Shown here: positions 12,201 to 24,093 of the stretch, one piece after another | Position numbering within the stretch: position 1 is the first letter of the stretch | How the letters are laid out: every line of letters starts with the position of its first letter | From: Theropithecus gelada | Lineage: Eukaryota; Chordata; Mammalia; Primates; Cercopithecidae | Length of the DNA: 64,000 nucleotides | Assembly (NCBI RefSeq): GCF_003255815.1 | Contig: NC_037682.1 | Location: forward strand, 13,302,159-13,366,158 | Direction of reading: 5' to 3' | The notes under the pieces: model-generated | Told to the model about the DNA's origin: nothing | What the model saw: only the letters and a program-made list of their open reading frames with translations | Database searches by the model: none | Position numbers and translations under genes: made by a program

Positions 12201-15200
12201 TTTCACAGAAAGCTGTCATTGGTTGGGCTGTCCAGGGTGGAGGTGGGCAGAAAGAACTGCAAGCAACGCGGCAGTTTTTCAGACCCCGACTTGGGCCCAT
12301 GGCTGTGTCCCCTGCGCCCTCTCCGTCCCAGTGTGACTCGCCAAGGCCTGCCAGCTTCCTCAGGCCTCCACTCACCCTTCGGCAGAGCTAGGTACCCTCC
12401 AGCCGCGGACCTGCTCGAGGGTGGTGTCGGTGAGCTCGATGCGCAGTGGTAGCAGCGGGGCCCACACTGTCAGCCTTAGCGAGGCCCGGAGCCGGCGCCA
12501 CCAGAAGTCCACCCGCACCCCCCGGGCGCCCCGGCTCTCCTTGCCAGCCACGAACACGGCATCACAGGCCTCAGACACCTGTGGAAGGGCAGAGGGCAGG
12601 CGGATGGGCTAAGCCACTAAAGATAGGTGTGAGGTTGGGCCCGGTGGGTGGCTCATGCCTGTAGTCCTAGCACTCTGAGAGGCCGAGGTGGGTGGATTCC
12701 TTGAGTCCAGGAGTTTGAGGCCAGCCTGGGCAACATGGCAAAACCCCCTCTCTACAAAAAATACAATACATCAGCCAGGGGTGGTGGCATGTGCCTATAG
12801 TCCTAGCTACTGGGGAGGCTGAGGTGGGAGGATCCCTTGAGCCTGGGAAGCTGAGACTGCAATGAGCCGGACTGTATCATTGCACTCCAGTCTGGGGACA
12901 GAGTGAGACTCTGTCTCAAATAAATAAATAAATAGATTAAAAAAAAAAAAAAAAAAGGCATGGGCCAGAAGAGAGCAGCCCGGACCTCAGGCCATAGGGT
13001 GGGCTCCCACTGAGTTCGGCTCTGTGTCTCACAGGAATGCATGTTGCAGCAGAATTGTTGGTTAAGCCCCTGTTCTTCGTGTAAGATTTTACTGTAGGGG
13101 CCATTCCTTGAGTTTCCCTGGGGCTCAGTCAGGGGAACTGGCCATTGCGTACCAGTCTGCCTCCTGGCAGAGCAGGGGTATGAACCCAAAACTTTGGCTC
13201 CTTATTCGTGCTGGCCTTTGACATTGCTCTTGGAGCCCCCTGGCAGCCAGCTACAGCCAGGTAGGCAGAGGTGGGGCAAAGCAGATCTCCCCACCAAGGC
13301 CCTCCAGCAGGAACCACACACATTTGAGCAAAGGGCGCCACAAGTGGGGAAAGGCACCTTCTCCCTTCAGGTGGCTGCGATTTGCATACATGCAGGCTTC
13401 ATGCTTCCCCTCTTAGAACTTCAAGATAAGAAAGTTCCTCTACCCACCCCCCTTTTTTTTGCTTCACAATCACCAGAAATAATAATAATAATTTTTACCA
13501 TTGTATAATTATTACATATTATAACAGCAATAGGCGCCATTGTTTCAGCTCCTGCTATCTGCCGAATACTGTCTTAAGGTGCTTTTAATTCTTACAACAA
13601 CCCAAAGATATGTTCCCATTTTAAAGTTTAGGGAACGAGGCTCAGAGAGGTTAGGAGATCAGCCCATGATCACACAGCTGGTTGACAACAAGGATGTGTT
13701 TCAAACTAAAACTTTCTGATCACAAAGTACGTGCTCTCAACTCTCAGGCCAGCTCACCTGCCCATGCAATAATGAGCATGAAAGTGTCTAAGGTTGGAGA
13801 CTGTTAGGGTTACTTGGCTCCTACTTGATTTGGGAGAGAGGTGGCTGGAACAAAAGAAATTGAAGCTGTGGTTCCTCCCATGAGGTTTCTGGTCTCAAGA
13901 CGAAGCTGTTCTCTTGGGGACCCACATGAGGAAGGAGGAAAGGGGTGTGTGTGTAACTGTGCCCACACAAATGCAGACTCACATGAGCTGGGTACCTGCC
14001 ACTCACCTGCAGGACCTGCGTGTTGGCCGACTCACAGCCGACATGCTCTGTCACCTCCACCAAGGCCCCCCCGCCGTCCACAGTGACAAGGCGCACGGGG
14101 ACATGCTGGGGCACTCCAGTCAGTGGTGCTGTATTCACCAGCTCCTCAGCCTGGGGGTGGAGGAGGGGCTCAGCCCCAGGTCCCTCAGCTCATGGGCTCC
14201 TGGGACTTGGCCTCCAGCCTCCCCCAGCAGAGATGGAGGTCTCCTTACCTTGGCCAGTGGGATAAGGGCTCTGATGTCTCGCTCTGACACCAGGATCTCC
14301 CACACCATTTTGTCCTTCTCTGCTTCAGGGGCCTGGCCGGGGTACTCCAGCTGCCACGTGACGGGGCGAGTGACCGCTACGCCCCCACCAGTGCTATTCT
14401 CCACCACAAAGTCCACCCATAGGAACTCAAACAGTTCAAGGGAACTGCCAGCCAAAAGAGAGAGAGAAGCCAAGTGCTCGCTAGCTGCCAGGTATGGCCT
14501 CAGCTGTTCCTACATTCATGATTATCCCAATTTTACACAGGAGAAAACTGAGGCACAGAGGTTATATAGCTCACTTAAGACCACACAGCAAAAAGTAGCA
14601 GGGCTGGGATCTAAACCCAAGCATCCTTGCTGCAGCCCAAACTCTGACCCACTCTTGGCCTCTCTAAGATCCTTGAAGCCACTTAACCACCTCCCACCTG
14701 CAAGGTGGCTTGCTGCCCTGCCTGCCGGGGCCCGCTTCCCCCAGACCTCTGCTTTCCACAGCCACTGAGGTGGCATGCGGGAGATTCACTTCCAGGTCCC
14801 AGGACCAAACACTCGACCCTCTCAATGATAAGCTTCCTCTGATCAAACAAACATCTATGTGCTGGGAACCGTCCTGGGTGCTTGATATGCAGTACTTTAT
14901 TTTCAAAAATGCTAAGGGATGCATTATTATTCCTATTTCACAAGTGAGGAAACTGAGGCTTGGTTAGGGGAATGTTCACTGGCTTGCCCCAGGTTTTGCC
15001 CATCCCGAAAGCATCAGAACCAGAATTCAAACTGGGGCTACCGAGTCCATGGCCCTGACCCAGGCTCAGGGCATGAATAAGAAGAGTTCAGAACTGCAGC
15101 TGGGCTTTTTGGGGAAATGTGAATGGCCCAGAGAAGGAACCATTTGGTGGGAGCAGAGGGATGGAGTAGTGGCTATGAGGGCTGTACCTGGGGGACAGGA

Positions 15201-18200
15201 TTGGTTGGCATCCCTTAGAATAACACTCACAGACACTTACTATGCCTGGCACATGGCTGGGGCTGGGAAGATAAGTGGCCGAATGAATGAATGAATGATG
15301 CCTGCTTTGTGCTTTGTGCCTTGAAAAAGTCTGTCCTTGTGTCTCCCACCTGGGGATCTAGAGGCAGCATGGCAGCTCCCAAGTCTGCCCACCTGCACTC
15401 TATAACCAGCCCTCCCTCCCTTGCCCCCTGGGTGGAAGGAAACTGCCCACCTGGAATCTGGCTCTGTGAGCCCAGCACGGTGGCAGGTGATGAGGGTGGT
15501 GTGGTGCTTGGAACCCTTGAAGCGGTCCAGCTTGGCAGTCCACAGTGTGGGCTGGGCTGGGCGGGCGGCTGTCACATGCAGCCCCTTCTTCACCTTGATC
15601 CTGGGGAAGAGGGTATAGGCTCAGTTTGGCAAGGTGGATGCTGAAGTGTGGGCTGGATTGAAGGGGAAAGACAAGGGGCCGAAGCCCTCTGACCTCCCCG
15701 GCTCCAGTCTGAATCTCCTCTTCACCATCCTCCAACCCAGAAGGACCCCGCCTCAGTGCAGCTCACACCTTCCAGCTCTCCCCTACCCAAAGACCACTTA
15801 TGCCTCCCCACTTCCCATAAGGTCAAACCTTAGCCTGGCATTCGGGGGCCTTCCAGGGTCTGGTTCAGCCTTACCTTTGGCTGTGACATCTCTCCATGCA
15901 CTCTCTGCTTCAGCTACACACAAGTTCTTCCCCACACACACAGCACTCATTCGTGGCTCCAAGTCTTTGCCCAGTCTGTGCCTTCAGTCTGCTCTGCCCT
16001 TTCTTACTTTACCTGCTGATGCTTTAAGCCACCAACAACTCACAGACCATTTCCTTTAGAAAGCTTTTCCAGTGGTGGGATGAATTTCCCCCTTACTGCA
16101 CCCAGTGACCCAAGCTCCCACAGCACTGCTAACCTCCCTCAGTGCTTACACACCCACATGCCTTCTAATCCAATTCATGCCCATCCAGCTCCCTTCCCTA
16201 CCACTGGGGGCCCCTTTCTGCCAGACAGGGACTGGCCCTTGCTCGTGTTTGGATCTGCAGAGTGAAGACACAGGGCTTGGCAGGCCGCAAGTGTCTAGGA
16301 AAGATCTGCTTAATAAGAGTGAGAATAGGAGGGCGTAGGAGATGGGGAGACACAGAGACGGGACATGCACAAACCCAGGCAGGGCTTGAAACGAGGTCTC
16401 GGTTTCAAAGCATGTCTGCAGACCACTCTTCAACCCTCAGGAAAGGTCTCATTACGAAGTGAACCAGTCCCAGTGCCTCACCGTAACCAAGCCCAGGACT
16501 ATCCTGCCTAGAACTCAGGCTTCTCAGAATCCTAAAGCCTAAGAGATGTCTCACCCATGAATTCCTGCGCTAGACTCCAAAAGCAAGTCGTACTCTGCAA
16601 GCCCTTGCCCGGTGAACTGGGTAGGTGGGTGGGGGCTGCTTTGGGGGAACTTATTACAGAAAAGGAAAGGACACAAAGAATGAGGGCCTTCCTATGGGGA
16701 AGAGCGGGCTCTGTCCAAAGCCTAGGGACCTACAGCGAGGGTGGCAAGGAGGGAGAGCATGTAGGTGAACATGATTGGGGCAAATATCCCTCCGGAGCAC
16801 TGGGGCAAGAGTCCACGCTTAGGTACTGCATTTTCCAGTCTCTAAGCCCTTTGCGGGTTCCCCTCCCTGCAGCCTTGCAGCTGCCCTGAAGCTGGACCAT
16901 GTTAGCGCCATTGGATAAAGGAATCTCAGGGAGGTGCCAGGGAGAGGGGCAGCTTCCTACTTCTGACTCTAATTCCAGGGCTGTGCCCATGGTGGGCTCC
17001 TACCAGCACAATCATGGCTTTTTACCTGGAAGGAGTTTGGTGGACACATGTTTTGCAGAGGTCAAGGATTCCAGCAAGGACCCCAAGAGAAGCAGGTACC
17101 TGTCCCTAGTCTTCCCGCAGAGGTTCCCACCCTCACCCATCCCCACGGCCTGGTGCTCACCGCAGGGTCAGGAGGCTGGCTGTGAAGTTGTGCCGAAGCA
17201 GGAGGGTAGCACTAAAGAGCTGGCCGGGCCGCACTGGCACGTCAGGCACCCGCAGAGTCACAGCCTCGTCCAGTGGTACCTCCTGGTACTGCGGGGGATC
17301 TGCTGGGCGCAGCTCCACACCCCCCACTGGGAGGGCCTGCTCCCCCGGGTCGTTCTCCTCACCGGAGCCACAGCCCCCGGGGCCCTCGGCCGCAGGCTCA
17401 AGCGTGTAGGCCAGCTCGGCCCGTGTGGTGGAGGCCTGGGAGAACCAGTGCGAGGGAAGCTCCAGCTCCACCACGCAGGCGCCCAGGGATGGCTGTGAAG
17501 ACACGACAGCAGTAATTGGCATGCGGGTGGGCGCAGGGCGAGGAACAGGATTCTCAGCACCCACGGCAGGAAACCCAGAGCTGGAGGGGCTCATGAAAGG
17601 GAGGCCCGGCATGGGCCGGAGACATCGCCTGGGTGACATAGCAAACCGGCGACATGGCTGGGGCTTCAAACCAGGTCTAGGTTTCAGAGCATGTCCGCAG
17701 ACCACTCTTCAGACCTTGGGAAAGACCTTTGCGGGAACTTATTACAGAAAACGACACAAAGAATGAGGGCCTTCCTATAGGGAAGAGCGGGCTCTGTCCA
17801 AAGGTTAGGGACCTACGGCAAGGGTGGCAAGGAGGGAGAGCATGTAGGTGAACATGATTGGGGCAAATATCTCTCGCTGGGGCACTGGAGCAAGAGCCCA
17901 TTACTTTGGGAAAGGTCTCATTACAAAGTAAGCCAATCCCAGTGCCTCACCCTAACCAAGCCCAGGACTATCCTGCCTAGAATCTAATCTTCTTCTCAGA
18001 ATCCTAAAGCTCAAGAGATGCCTCTCCCATGGAGTCCTGTGCTAGACTCCAAAATAGTGGAAACAGCAATTATAAAAGTAATACTAATAATGCAAACACA
18101 CTGGCTGAGTGATTACTCTGCCATAAGCTATCCTTACATTCATCTCACTTATTCCTTCCTCCAACTCCAGATGAGGTAGGAATTGTTATCACCCCATTCT

Positions 18201-21200
18201 TCAGATGAGGAAACTGAATCTCAGAGAGATTAAGTTACTTGCTCAAAGTCACACCAAGGACTGAACTCCCTCTGGGGCCCTAAATAACCTTTTCATAGCA
18301 CTGAAAGCAGTGGGGGCAGAAATGGAGTCGGTGGTCCACAACCCCCACGCGTCCCAAGAGTGGGGGCTTCCTCTCTGCGGTGGGCCCACCACCTGGCTGA
18401 TGCAGCTGCAGCAGGACCAGCCTAGGTGGGGCCTGTCTGTACTCACCTGGAAGCGGCAGGCTTGGTGAGCAGTGCCCGCAGGGTGCGTGGCATGGAGCCG
18501 GGCACAGGGCAGGCTGCCAGACCCTGGTGGCCAATCCTGCCCTTTGAGGTGGAAGAGAACCCGGGCGTGTGGCTCCGCTGGAGTCACAGCCGCTTCCACT
18601 GACACGGCCCGCACGTCCCATGGGACTGGCCGTTGGTGGGGCTCAGTGACTCGAGGAGGGACCACCTGGAGGGAGAATGAGAGGGCTTAACAAAAGAGGA
18701 GGTTGCGGGGCAAGATCTAGGAAGATGGGATCCCAGCTTGGCAGAAGAGAACCTTTGTGGGCTTCAGTTTCCCCCTCTGGACTATGAGGAGCACAGCAGG
18801 GGCTGGGGAAGGCTCCCAAGCCATACCCAGCAGACCTCAGGCCCTGAGTCCTGTTAGCCTGAGAGTCCCTGGTGCCCCCTCCTTACCTGCTGAGTGGCAA
18901 AAGGTGGGTAGGAGGCCCGGAGAAGTGGCTGGGCCCTGGGCCAGGGCTGCAGGAGCAGAAAAGTCTCAGATCGGGAGCTCAGAGAGGAGTTGGCAGGTGG
19001 GTAGTGGCCCACCTGCTGCACACGGAAGTGCTCAGGGGCGTCTAGGAGCTCCAGGGCTGCCGGCAGGTAGACAGGGTCCAGGGGAGCCTGGCCACAGTCC
19101 ACTGAAGAGGGATAAGAGGGAGAGATGGCAACAGCTTCAGAGCTGGCAGGGGCTGACCTGAGCGCCATGCTGGGGCACAGTAGTTGTGGGCAGGGGAGGG
19201 AGAAAAGGGCTGTAAATGTCCCTTCCCCTCTCACCACCATTTCACAGATGACGTCACTGAGGCTTAAAGAGCCTCACGCAGGTAGCATGTAGCAAAGCCA
19301 GGATTCAAATCTGAGTCCAGGACTGGACACTTCCCAGCCATTCCTTCTGCTTTCCACAGACCTTGGCTTTCTTCTCTCCAACAGCCTTCTCAATGTCTGC
19401 TTTTCTCCAGCTCCTGCCCTCTATCTACTCACCTCTGACACCAAGGCACTTCTGGGGTACAACTCTCCCCAGACTGGGCCAGTGTGGTAAAAGATGGTAA
19501 TGAAGTGAGCTTTCTCTGCCCTGAATCCTTGGCCAGGCTTTGCTGGGCATCCACCCCTCCTCCCCCATCACTGCCATGGCAACCTGAAGCATCTTTCCAA
19601 GCTTGCTCCCTTCTTCCCTGAACCAACTGGTATCGAGTGCAAGTGTGGGATGGACAGGTGCGGAAGGTGCTGAAGAGATCTGTGAAGGCACTTGCTTGCC
19701 CTAGGGGTGGGGTGGAGACCATGAGCCTGGGGCAACTGTCAAAATAATCAATCATCAGAAGGACAAAGGACCACTAAGGCTATATTGGTTTGCCCTAACT
19801 ATGAGCACTAATAATAATAATTAGCATTTTGTGAATGCTATATGCAGGTGAGAATTTAAATACTATATGTGTATGAACTATTTGAGTCTTTGTAATAATT
19901 CTGTGAACCAGGTTCTATTATGATGAATCCCATTTTGTGGATGTAGAAAATGAGGCAGAGAGGTTAAGGAACTTGCCTATGGTTCCACAGCTGGAGAGTG
20001 AAGGAGCTGGGAGTTCATCCCAGGCATTAGCCACTAGACCATCCGGCCTCTCCACCTGCCACCTCTCTCTCCACTCTTCACTGCCACGGTGCACCCTGCA
20101 GGCTTCATGCCCTGGAGCACACCTCCTCTCCTCTGCTCTGCCTGGTGGCACCTCCCTCCTCATTCAGGGCCATGAGTGAATACGGCCTCCTTCTGAAGGA
20201 AGCCCTCCTTGGTTACTCACCTTCCCACCAGTCTCCTGTCTTTTGCAACCCTGGGTGCCTCCTCTGAATTAGTAATCTTCCTATCAACCAGGGACCTTGT
20301 CGTGCTCATCCTGGAATTCCCCCAAACTAGGAAGCTCTCCCTAGAGAGGATTTCCTGGGAGCCTGGAGACCTGAACTTAAATTGATGAACCTTGGGTCAG
20401 GCATTAACATTTTGAAGCCTATTTCCTCACTTGTACAACGGGCAGAAGCATTAGGTGACACTGTGGACAGGACAGGGCTGTGTAAACTGTGGAGTGCTGT
20501 CTGGAGGGGGGAGGCATTATTGCTGCTGCGTAATGGATTTGACAAGGTTTTCCTCCTCTCTCTAGTAGGACTCCCACCGGGTCCCTCGGGCTGGGGAGCA
20601 GGTGGCTGAAAGCAACCCCACAGCTAGCTCCCTCTCAGCCCCACAGCTGGACTGTGGGTGGGGGTGGGGAAATTGGTTTCAACCTCCTTCCTGGCCCTCC
20701 CCCACAAGGAGCATATAACTGAGAGGCTCTCCCTGCCCCCTGCCCCCTGCCCCAAGCGTAACAGGTGACTACTGCTCCCTAGGGGCAGCCACTGGCTTCA
20801 GATTTGCCTCCTACTCCATTGCCTCCGTAATTACAAGATGCTCTTAGCCTGACTCCCACAGACTCCCATCACCCAGCGCTCGGCTCTCTCGGTGGGGAGG
20901 AGGGCAGAGAATGTTTCACTGTCCCCCTGGTCTTCTGTGGCATCCTTTGCCTTGCAGCCACAGCCCAGCTAGCTCAGGTCAAGGGAGTCCGACCCCCACC
21001 CCGAAGAACAGGGAAGTTGCTGCCCTTTCCCCCAGTGACAGGAATCCTCCCAAGGGCCCTGGAAGGCAAGGATGCGGCCATCCCTGGAGACGCCAAAGTC
21101 AGGGAGCCCCTGGAGGAAGGCGGAGGGAGGGCTTGTGTATCTTGCAGGTCCCAGGCAAAGGAGCTGCTTTCCACTCCCGAGGGGGGTGGGTTGGTGTTGG

Positions 21201-21678
21201 CGGAAGGAGGCTAGGAGGGTGCAGCGCTACAGACCACAGATGAGGGAGTGGGGATGACGTTAGTGCGCCCGGGACCGGGGCCACTGGGTTCGATGCCCGG
21301 GCTGAGGGGCCCCTTGCAGAAGGTGCGGGACAGGGAAGCTCCTGCGCCGGGCTGCCCCGGGTCGCCGCGGGTCAGGAAGGAGTTGCCGGGTCGTGCAAGG
21401 TGAAGGAAACCTTAGGGGCGAGCGGCTGGGGAAAGGTTCCCGAGGGCAAGACCTCTCCGACCTTCAGGGCGCTGCGGGGCGACCCCGCTCAGGGTTCAGT
21501 CCGAGAACCCGAAGGTTCGTGGCTCCCGGGCATCACTCGCTCCCACTCGCCCTGGCCCGGCCCTCCCCTCCCGCTGACCTCTCACGACGTCCACGGCGAG
21601 GGCCACCAGGAGGCAGAGCAAGGGGCCGTAGGGCCCCCGGGGGGCCGCTGCCGCGCGCCCGGCCATCAGCGCGCACAT
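9223..21678 (-). CDS. TMEM132A: TMEM132A, complete coding region, 11 exons, 1023 residues
   Basis: Single-pass membrane protein, also known as HSPA5-binding protein 1, linked to BiP binding, Wnt-ligand trafficking and cell adhesion (family knowledge). Coding exons in transcript order: 21678-21579, 19101-18887, 18665-18447, 17492-17161, 15600-15451, 14444-14249, 14150-14007, 12578-12376, 11643-11367, 10881-10690 and 10266-9223. They total 3072 nt with frame kept at every junction. The start MCALMAG was chosen because a hydrophobic signal peptide (LLCLLVALAVDVV) follows and position -3 is A; M5 is an alternative. The ectodomain has N-glycosylation sequons NSS, NFT and NST. An acidic run of nine Glu precedes one transmembrane helix (YALLGIFCVAIFVFLVNGVV) followed by basic RYQRK. 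The cytoplasmic tail is Pro/Ser/Gly-rich and ends ERIRGSS. Exon 4 is flanked by duplicated intronic sequence. The gene is tail to tail with SLC15A3. Confidence 0.97.
10918..11045. repeat. Diverged tandem duplication in TMEM132A intron
   Basis: The block acagacagcccccacccaga plus gggaa at 10922-10946 recurs with one change at 11003-11027, an offset of 81 bases, with similar G-rich flanks. It is a two-copy tandem duplication between exons 10 and 9. Confidence 0.75.
12633..12957 (+). mobile_element. Alu (older, AluJ/S-like), sense
   Basis: Full-length sense Alu with many substitutions, ending in taaataaataaa and a long A tail; in a TMEM132A intron. Confidence 0.9.
13530..13750. repeat. MIR fragment
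   Basis: MIR-like core with 'ggctcagagaggttaggaga' and 'tgatcacacagctggttgac'. Confidence 0.65.
14515..14645. repeat. MIR fragment
   Basis: Contains 'gaaaactgaggcacagaggt' and 'agaccacacagcaaaaagta', typical of MIR. Confidence 0.6.
14860..15050. repeat. MIR fragment
   Basis: 'tgtgctgggaaccgtcctgg' through 'gaggaaactgaggcttggtt' is the MIR core and 3' end. Confidence 0.65.
16389..16815. repeat. Duplicated intronic block, copy 1
   Basis: In the TMEM132A intron between exons 5 and 4. Segments A1 (about 16389-16440), A2 (about 16441-16600) and B (about 16645-16815) each recur in copy 2 at 17667-18055 on the same strand, but in the order A1-B-A2. Confidence 0.85.
17667..18055. repeat. Duplicated intronic block, copy 2 (rearranged)
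   Basis: In the TMEM132A intron between exons 4 and 3. A1' about 17667-17715, B' about 17730-17900, A2' about 17915-18055. The word ttgggaaag stands on both sides of B' (17716-17724 and 17906-17914). Confidence 0.85.
18055..18260. repeat. MIR fragment
   Basis: 'gatgaggaaactgaatctca' and 'cttgctcaaagtcacaccaa' are MIR words; directly follows the duplicated block. Confidence 0.6.
19795..20050. repeat. MIR fragment
   Basis: 'gtgaatgctatatgcaggtg' to 'gaacttgcctatggttccac'; a MIR in the first TMEM132A intron. Confidence 0.6.
20250..21240 (-). other. TMEM132A intron 1, unique sequence
   Basis: Between the MIR and the CpG island. It includes a near-repeat of 'cctgccccctgccccctgcc' at about 20732; no gene or mobile element is recognised. 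Confidence 0.5.
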
Positions 21679-22000
21679 CCTTCCCACAGAAGGCGGGGAC
21701 CAGGCGGGCGGCTCAGGTGGCCCTGGTCCCACCCGGCATCTCCCGCACCCGCTCCGCGCCAGCCACACCTGGCCCGCTGGGTCCCCGCCGCCGCCGCCGC
21801 CGCCGCCGCCCGCCCCGCGGCTGCAGTTCCCAGACAATGGAGCGGGAGCAGCGGGGTGGGAGGGAGCGAATCGCAGCACATGGGCTGCCCCCTCCGCCCC
21901 GCCGGGTCCTAGTGCCCTACGGATTCCCAACTCCTGCGCGCTCTGGCGACCGAGGTCGGGAAGAGGGCCACGTCCCAGGAAGCAACAGAGGACGGCCGCC
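21250..22000 (-). promoter_or_regulatory. TMEM132A: TMEM132A CpG-island promoter and 5' UTR
   Basis: Strongly GC- and CpG-rich sequence surrounding coding exon 1 (21579-21678), ending near 22000. It contains a CGG/CCG triplet run at 21786-21811 about 110 bases upstream of the ATG. The exact start site is not determinable by eye. Confidence 0.75.
21786..21811. repeat. CCG/CGG triplet repeat in TMEM132A 5' UTR
   Basis: Eight to nine CCG units on plus, read as GGC/GGN on the transcribed strand. They lie upstream of and in frame with the TMEM132A start. Confidence 0.85.
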
Positions 22001-22009
22001 TCTGTGTTT

Positions 22010-22810
22010 CTCCCTCTCGGAAGCTTCTGACCAGGGAAGAAAAAGCCACTTCCTCTGCCTCACCCACCCCCACAAGCAGCTCACCTGTGAAGGCATCTGA
22101 CACCTGAATTCAGGGACATATGGGATGGGAGCTGCAGGGACAGCAAAAGAGTGAGGGAGTCAAACGGGGCCAGATGCCAACCACCTGAGCCTGCCCTGAC
22201 ACAGCCCTAGGCCACCGCCGTGGAGGAAGGGCTCTAGGTGCGGGCAGCTCTAGTCTCTTGACCAGCTCCACCTGGGGAGCACCCTGCAGAGCCTAGGAAG
22301 GGTGAGGGTTGCTCAGCACTCCCGAGGGAAGGCCGGCCTCAAGGGTCCTGACCCAGCGTTGCCTACCAGGCAGTTTGGGGAGAGGCCCACAACAGGAGCC
22401 CTGGCTGCACACTCTCATGCCCTGGGCAGCTTACAAAGAAAAACATGTCTGAGGCCCTCCGCAAAATTGGTCCAGCCTGTGGGCCAACTGGAAACCTTGG
22501 CACACGAAAGTCCTCAGGTGGGTGGTGAAGGGGAGGGCAGGCAAGTCTTCTCCAGGCTGCCCACCCACCTCAGCACACCGCAGGGAAGGGGTGCCCCCTC
22601 CGCCCAGCACGCGCACACATTTCCAGCAGTGCTGGTCATTCCTACGTTTGGAATGGAGGCACACCTTCCTCATTCCTCATGCCCCTGGAGGGAAGGGTAC
22701 CTGGTACCAGCCTGCCTTTTCAGCTCTCCCCTCTGCCGGCTTCACACTGTCCCCACAGAAGCTGCACTACAGAAATGGGTTTAGCAGTAGAGGAGACATC
22801 GAAGCAATCC
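22010..22810. other. Intergenic gap between TMEM132A 5' end and TMEM109 3' end
   Basis: About 0.8 kb of unique-looking sequence; no gene, RNA or clear repeat is recognised. The two genes run in the same direction here. Confidence 0.6.
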
Positions 22811-22811
22811 A

Positions 22812-24093
22812 GACTTGGAGTAAATACATTTTATTCAGAACAAGATAATAAAATAGCGTGCATTTTATTTAAAACCAACCAAGCGCTGATAAAAAATATA
22901 TATATATCACTGCAGCTGTGATTCCACATCAAACCTGAACAGTAAGAATTGGGCATTTCTTCTTCACATCATGTGCCAGGCCTGGCAGAGAAGGATACCC
23001 ACCTCCACCAGAGCCTCAAAGGAAAAGTGGCCCCTAACCACCAAGATGGGGCACCCTGGTGGAGAGGGGCAGCTGGCAGCTCACCCTGCTCTTCGCAGAC
23101 CATGCGAAGGGAAAGGAGCTGCCTGTGTTCCTCCCGGGCTGCCGGGGTGGACGCTGGTCAGCAACTCCTTCTTGGTTTCAGGGAGTGGAGCGATGGGGAC
23201 AGAAGTGCATGCAGTTGTGCAAACAAGGAGGCGGGTCCTCCTTCCTCCTTCAGGGTCTCTGAAACCCCCATAGGGCATATAATGCCCAGCAAGGTCCCAC
23301 TTGCAAGCACATGCCTACAAAGCAGCAGCCATCTTTTGTTTTGGCTGATGGGGAATCAAGATTCTGAGAGTGACTGCTCTTCTCTTGACACAAAGCAGCC
23401 ACAGAGCACTTTCCTACATACAGTATGGCAGCGGGCAAGCAGAGGGCCCTGCTGGCTCGGATTAAGGCACTTGAAACAGACACAAGGTACATCCTCCTCC
23501 CCTCCAGCCCCCACAGGCCTCAGGGGACCCTGTTTCCCCACCCTTTATCCTTGGGTCCCATTACCCCTGCCCCTCCCCACTGCTGGGCAATGAAGAGGAC
23601 AGCAGCGTGCCTTACAGGACCATGGTTTGGTGGGAGTACAGGGTAGGAGGATGAGGAAAACAAGAAGGGAGCTGGAGATTTGGCCAAGGAGCAACTTCAG
23701 AAGGACAGAAGAGCAAGAGCATTAGGAGGAAGCCAAGGCAGCAGCAGAGGGAAGCCAGTTAAGTCATGAGAGACCAATGGCAGTGATGTTTGCTGGTGCA
23801 GATGCAGAAGCCAGAGGGAGGCCCCTCCAACCTTCCCTGGTGAGGCAGGCTGGGAGCAGAGAAAGGGTTAAGAGAGCAACTCCAGACAGAGAACCTCAGA
23901 AGACAGGGCCGCAAGGACTGGCAGGGGGAATGGCCTTTCTCTGTTTCTCTTGGCTGGTGGGGCTGGGGCAGGGATCAAGGTTCTGAAGGCTGAAACAGGG
24001 CAAGAAAAGGGCAGGGGGCTGGCAGGAGGGCTGTGTTGCCCCGAAGCAGCTCAGCTCTTTGGTATGACACTGGAGGTGCGTGGGGCATTCTGC
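22812..24093 (-). other. TMEM109: TMEM109 3' UTR with two candidate poly(A) signals
   Basis: Downstream of the TMEM109 stop on the minus strand. AATAAA occurs at 22864-22869 and 22830-22835 (TTTATT on plus). A 3' UTR of about 1.2 kb is expected from the human gene. No other gene is seen here. Confidence 0.65.

Noticed and set aside
13914..14768. 284-residue plus-strand reading frame
   Set aside because: It is antisense to TMEM132A exons 6 and 7 and their introns, with no domain or codon pattern of its own.
21393..22100. 235-residue plus-strand reading frame
   Set aside because: GC-rich CpG-island sequence with low-complexity Arg/Pro/Gly composition, opposite the TMEM132A first exon.
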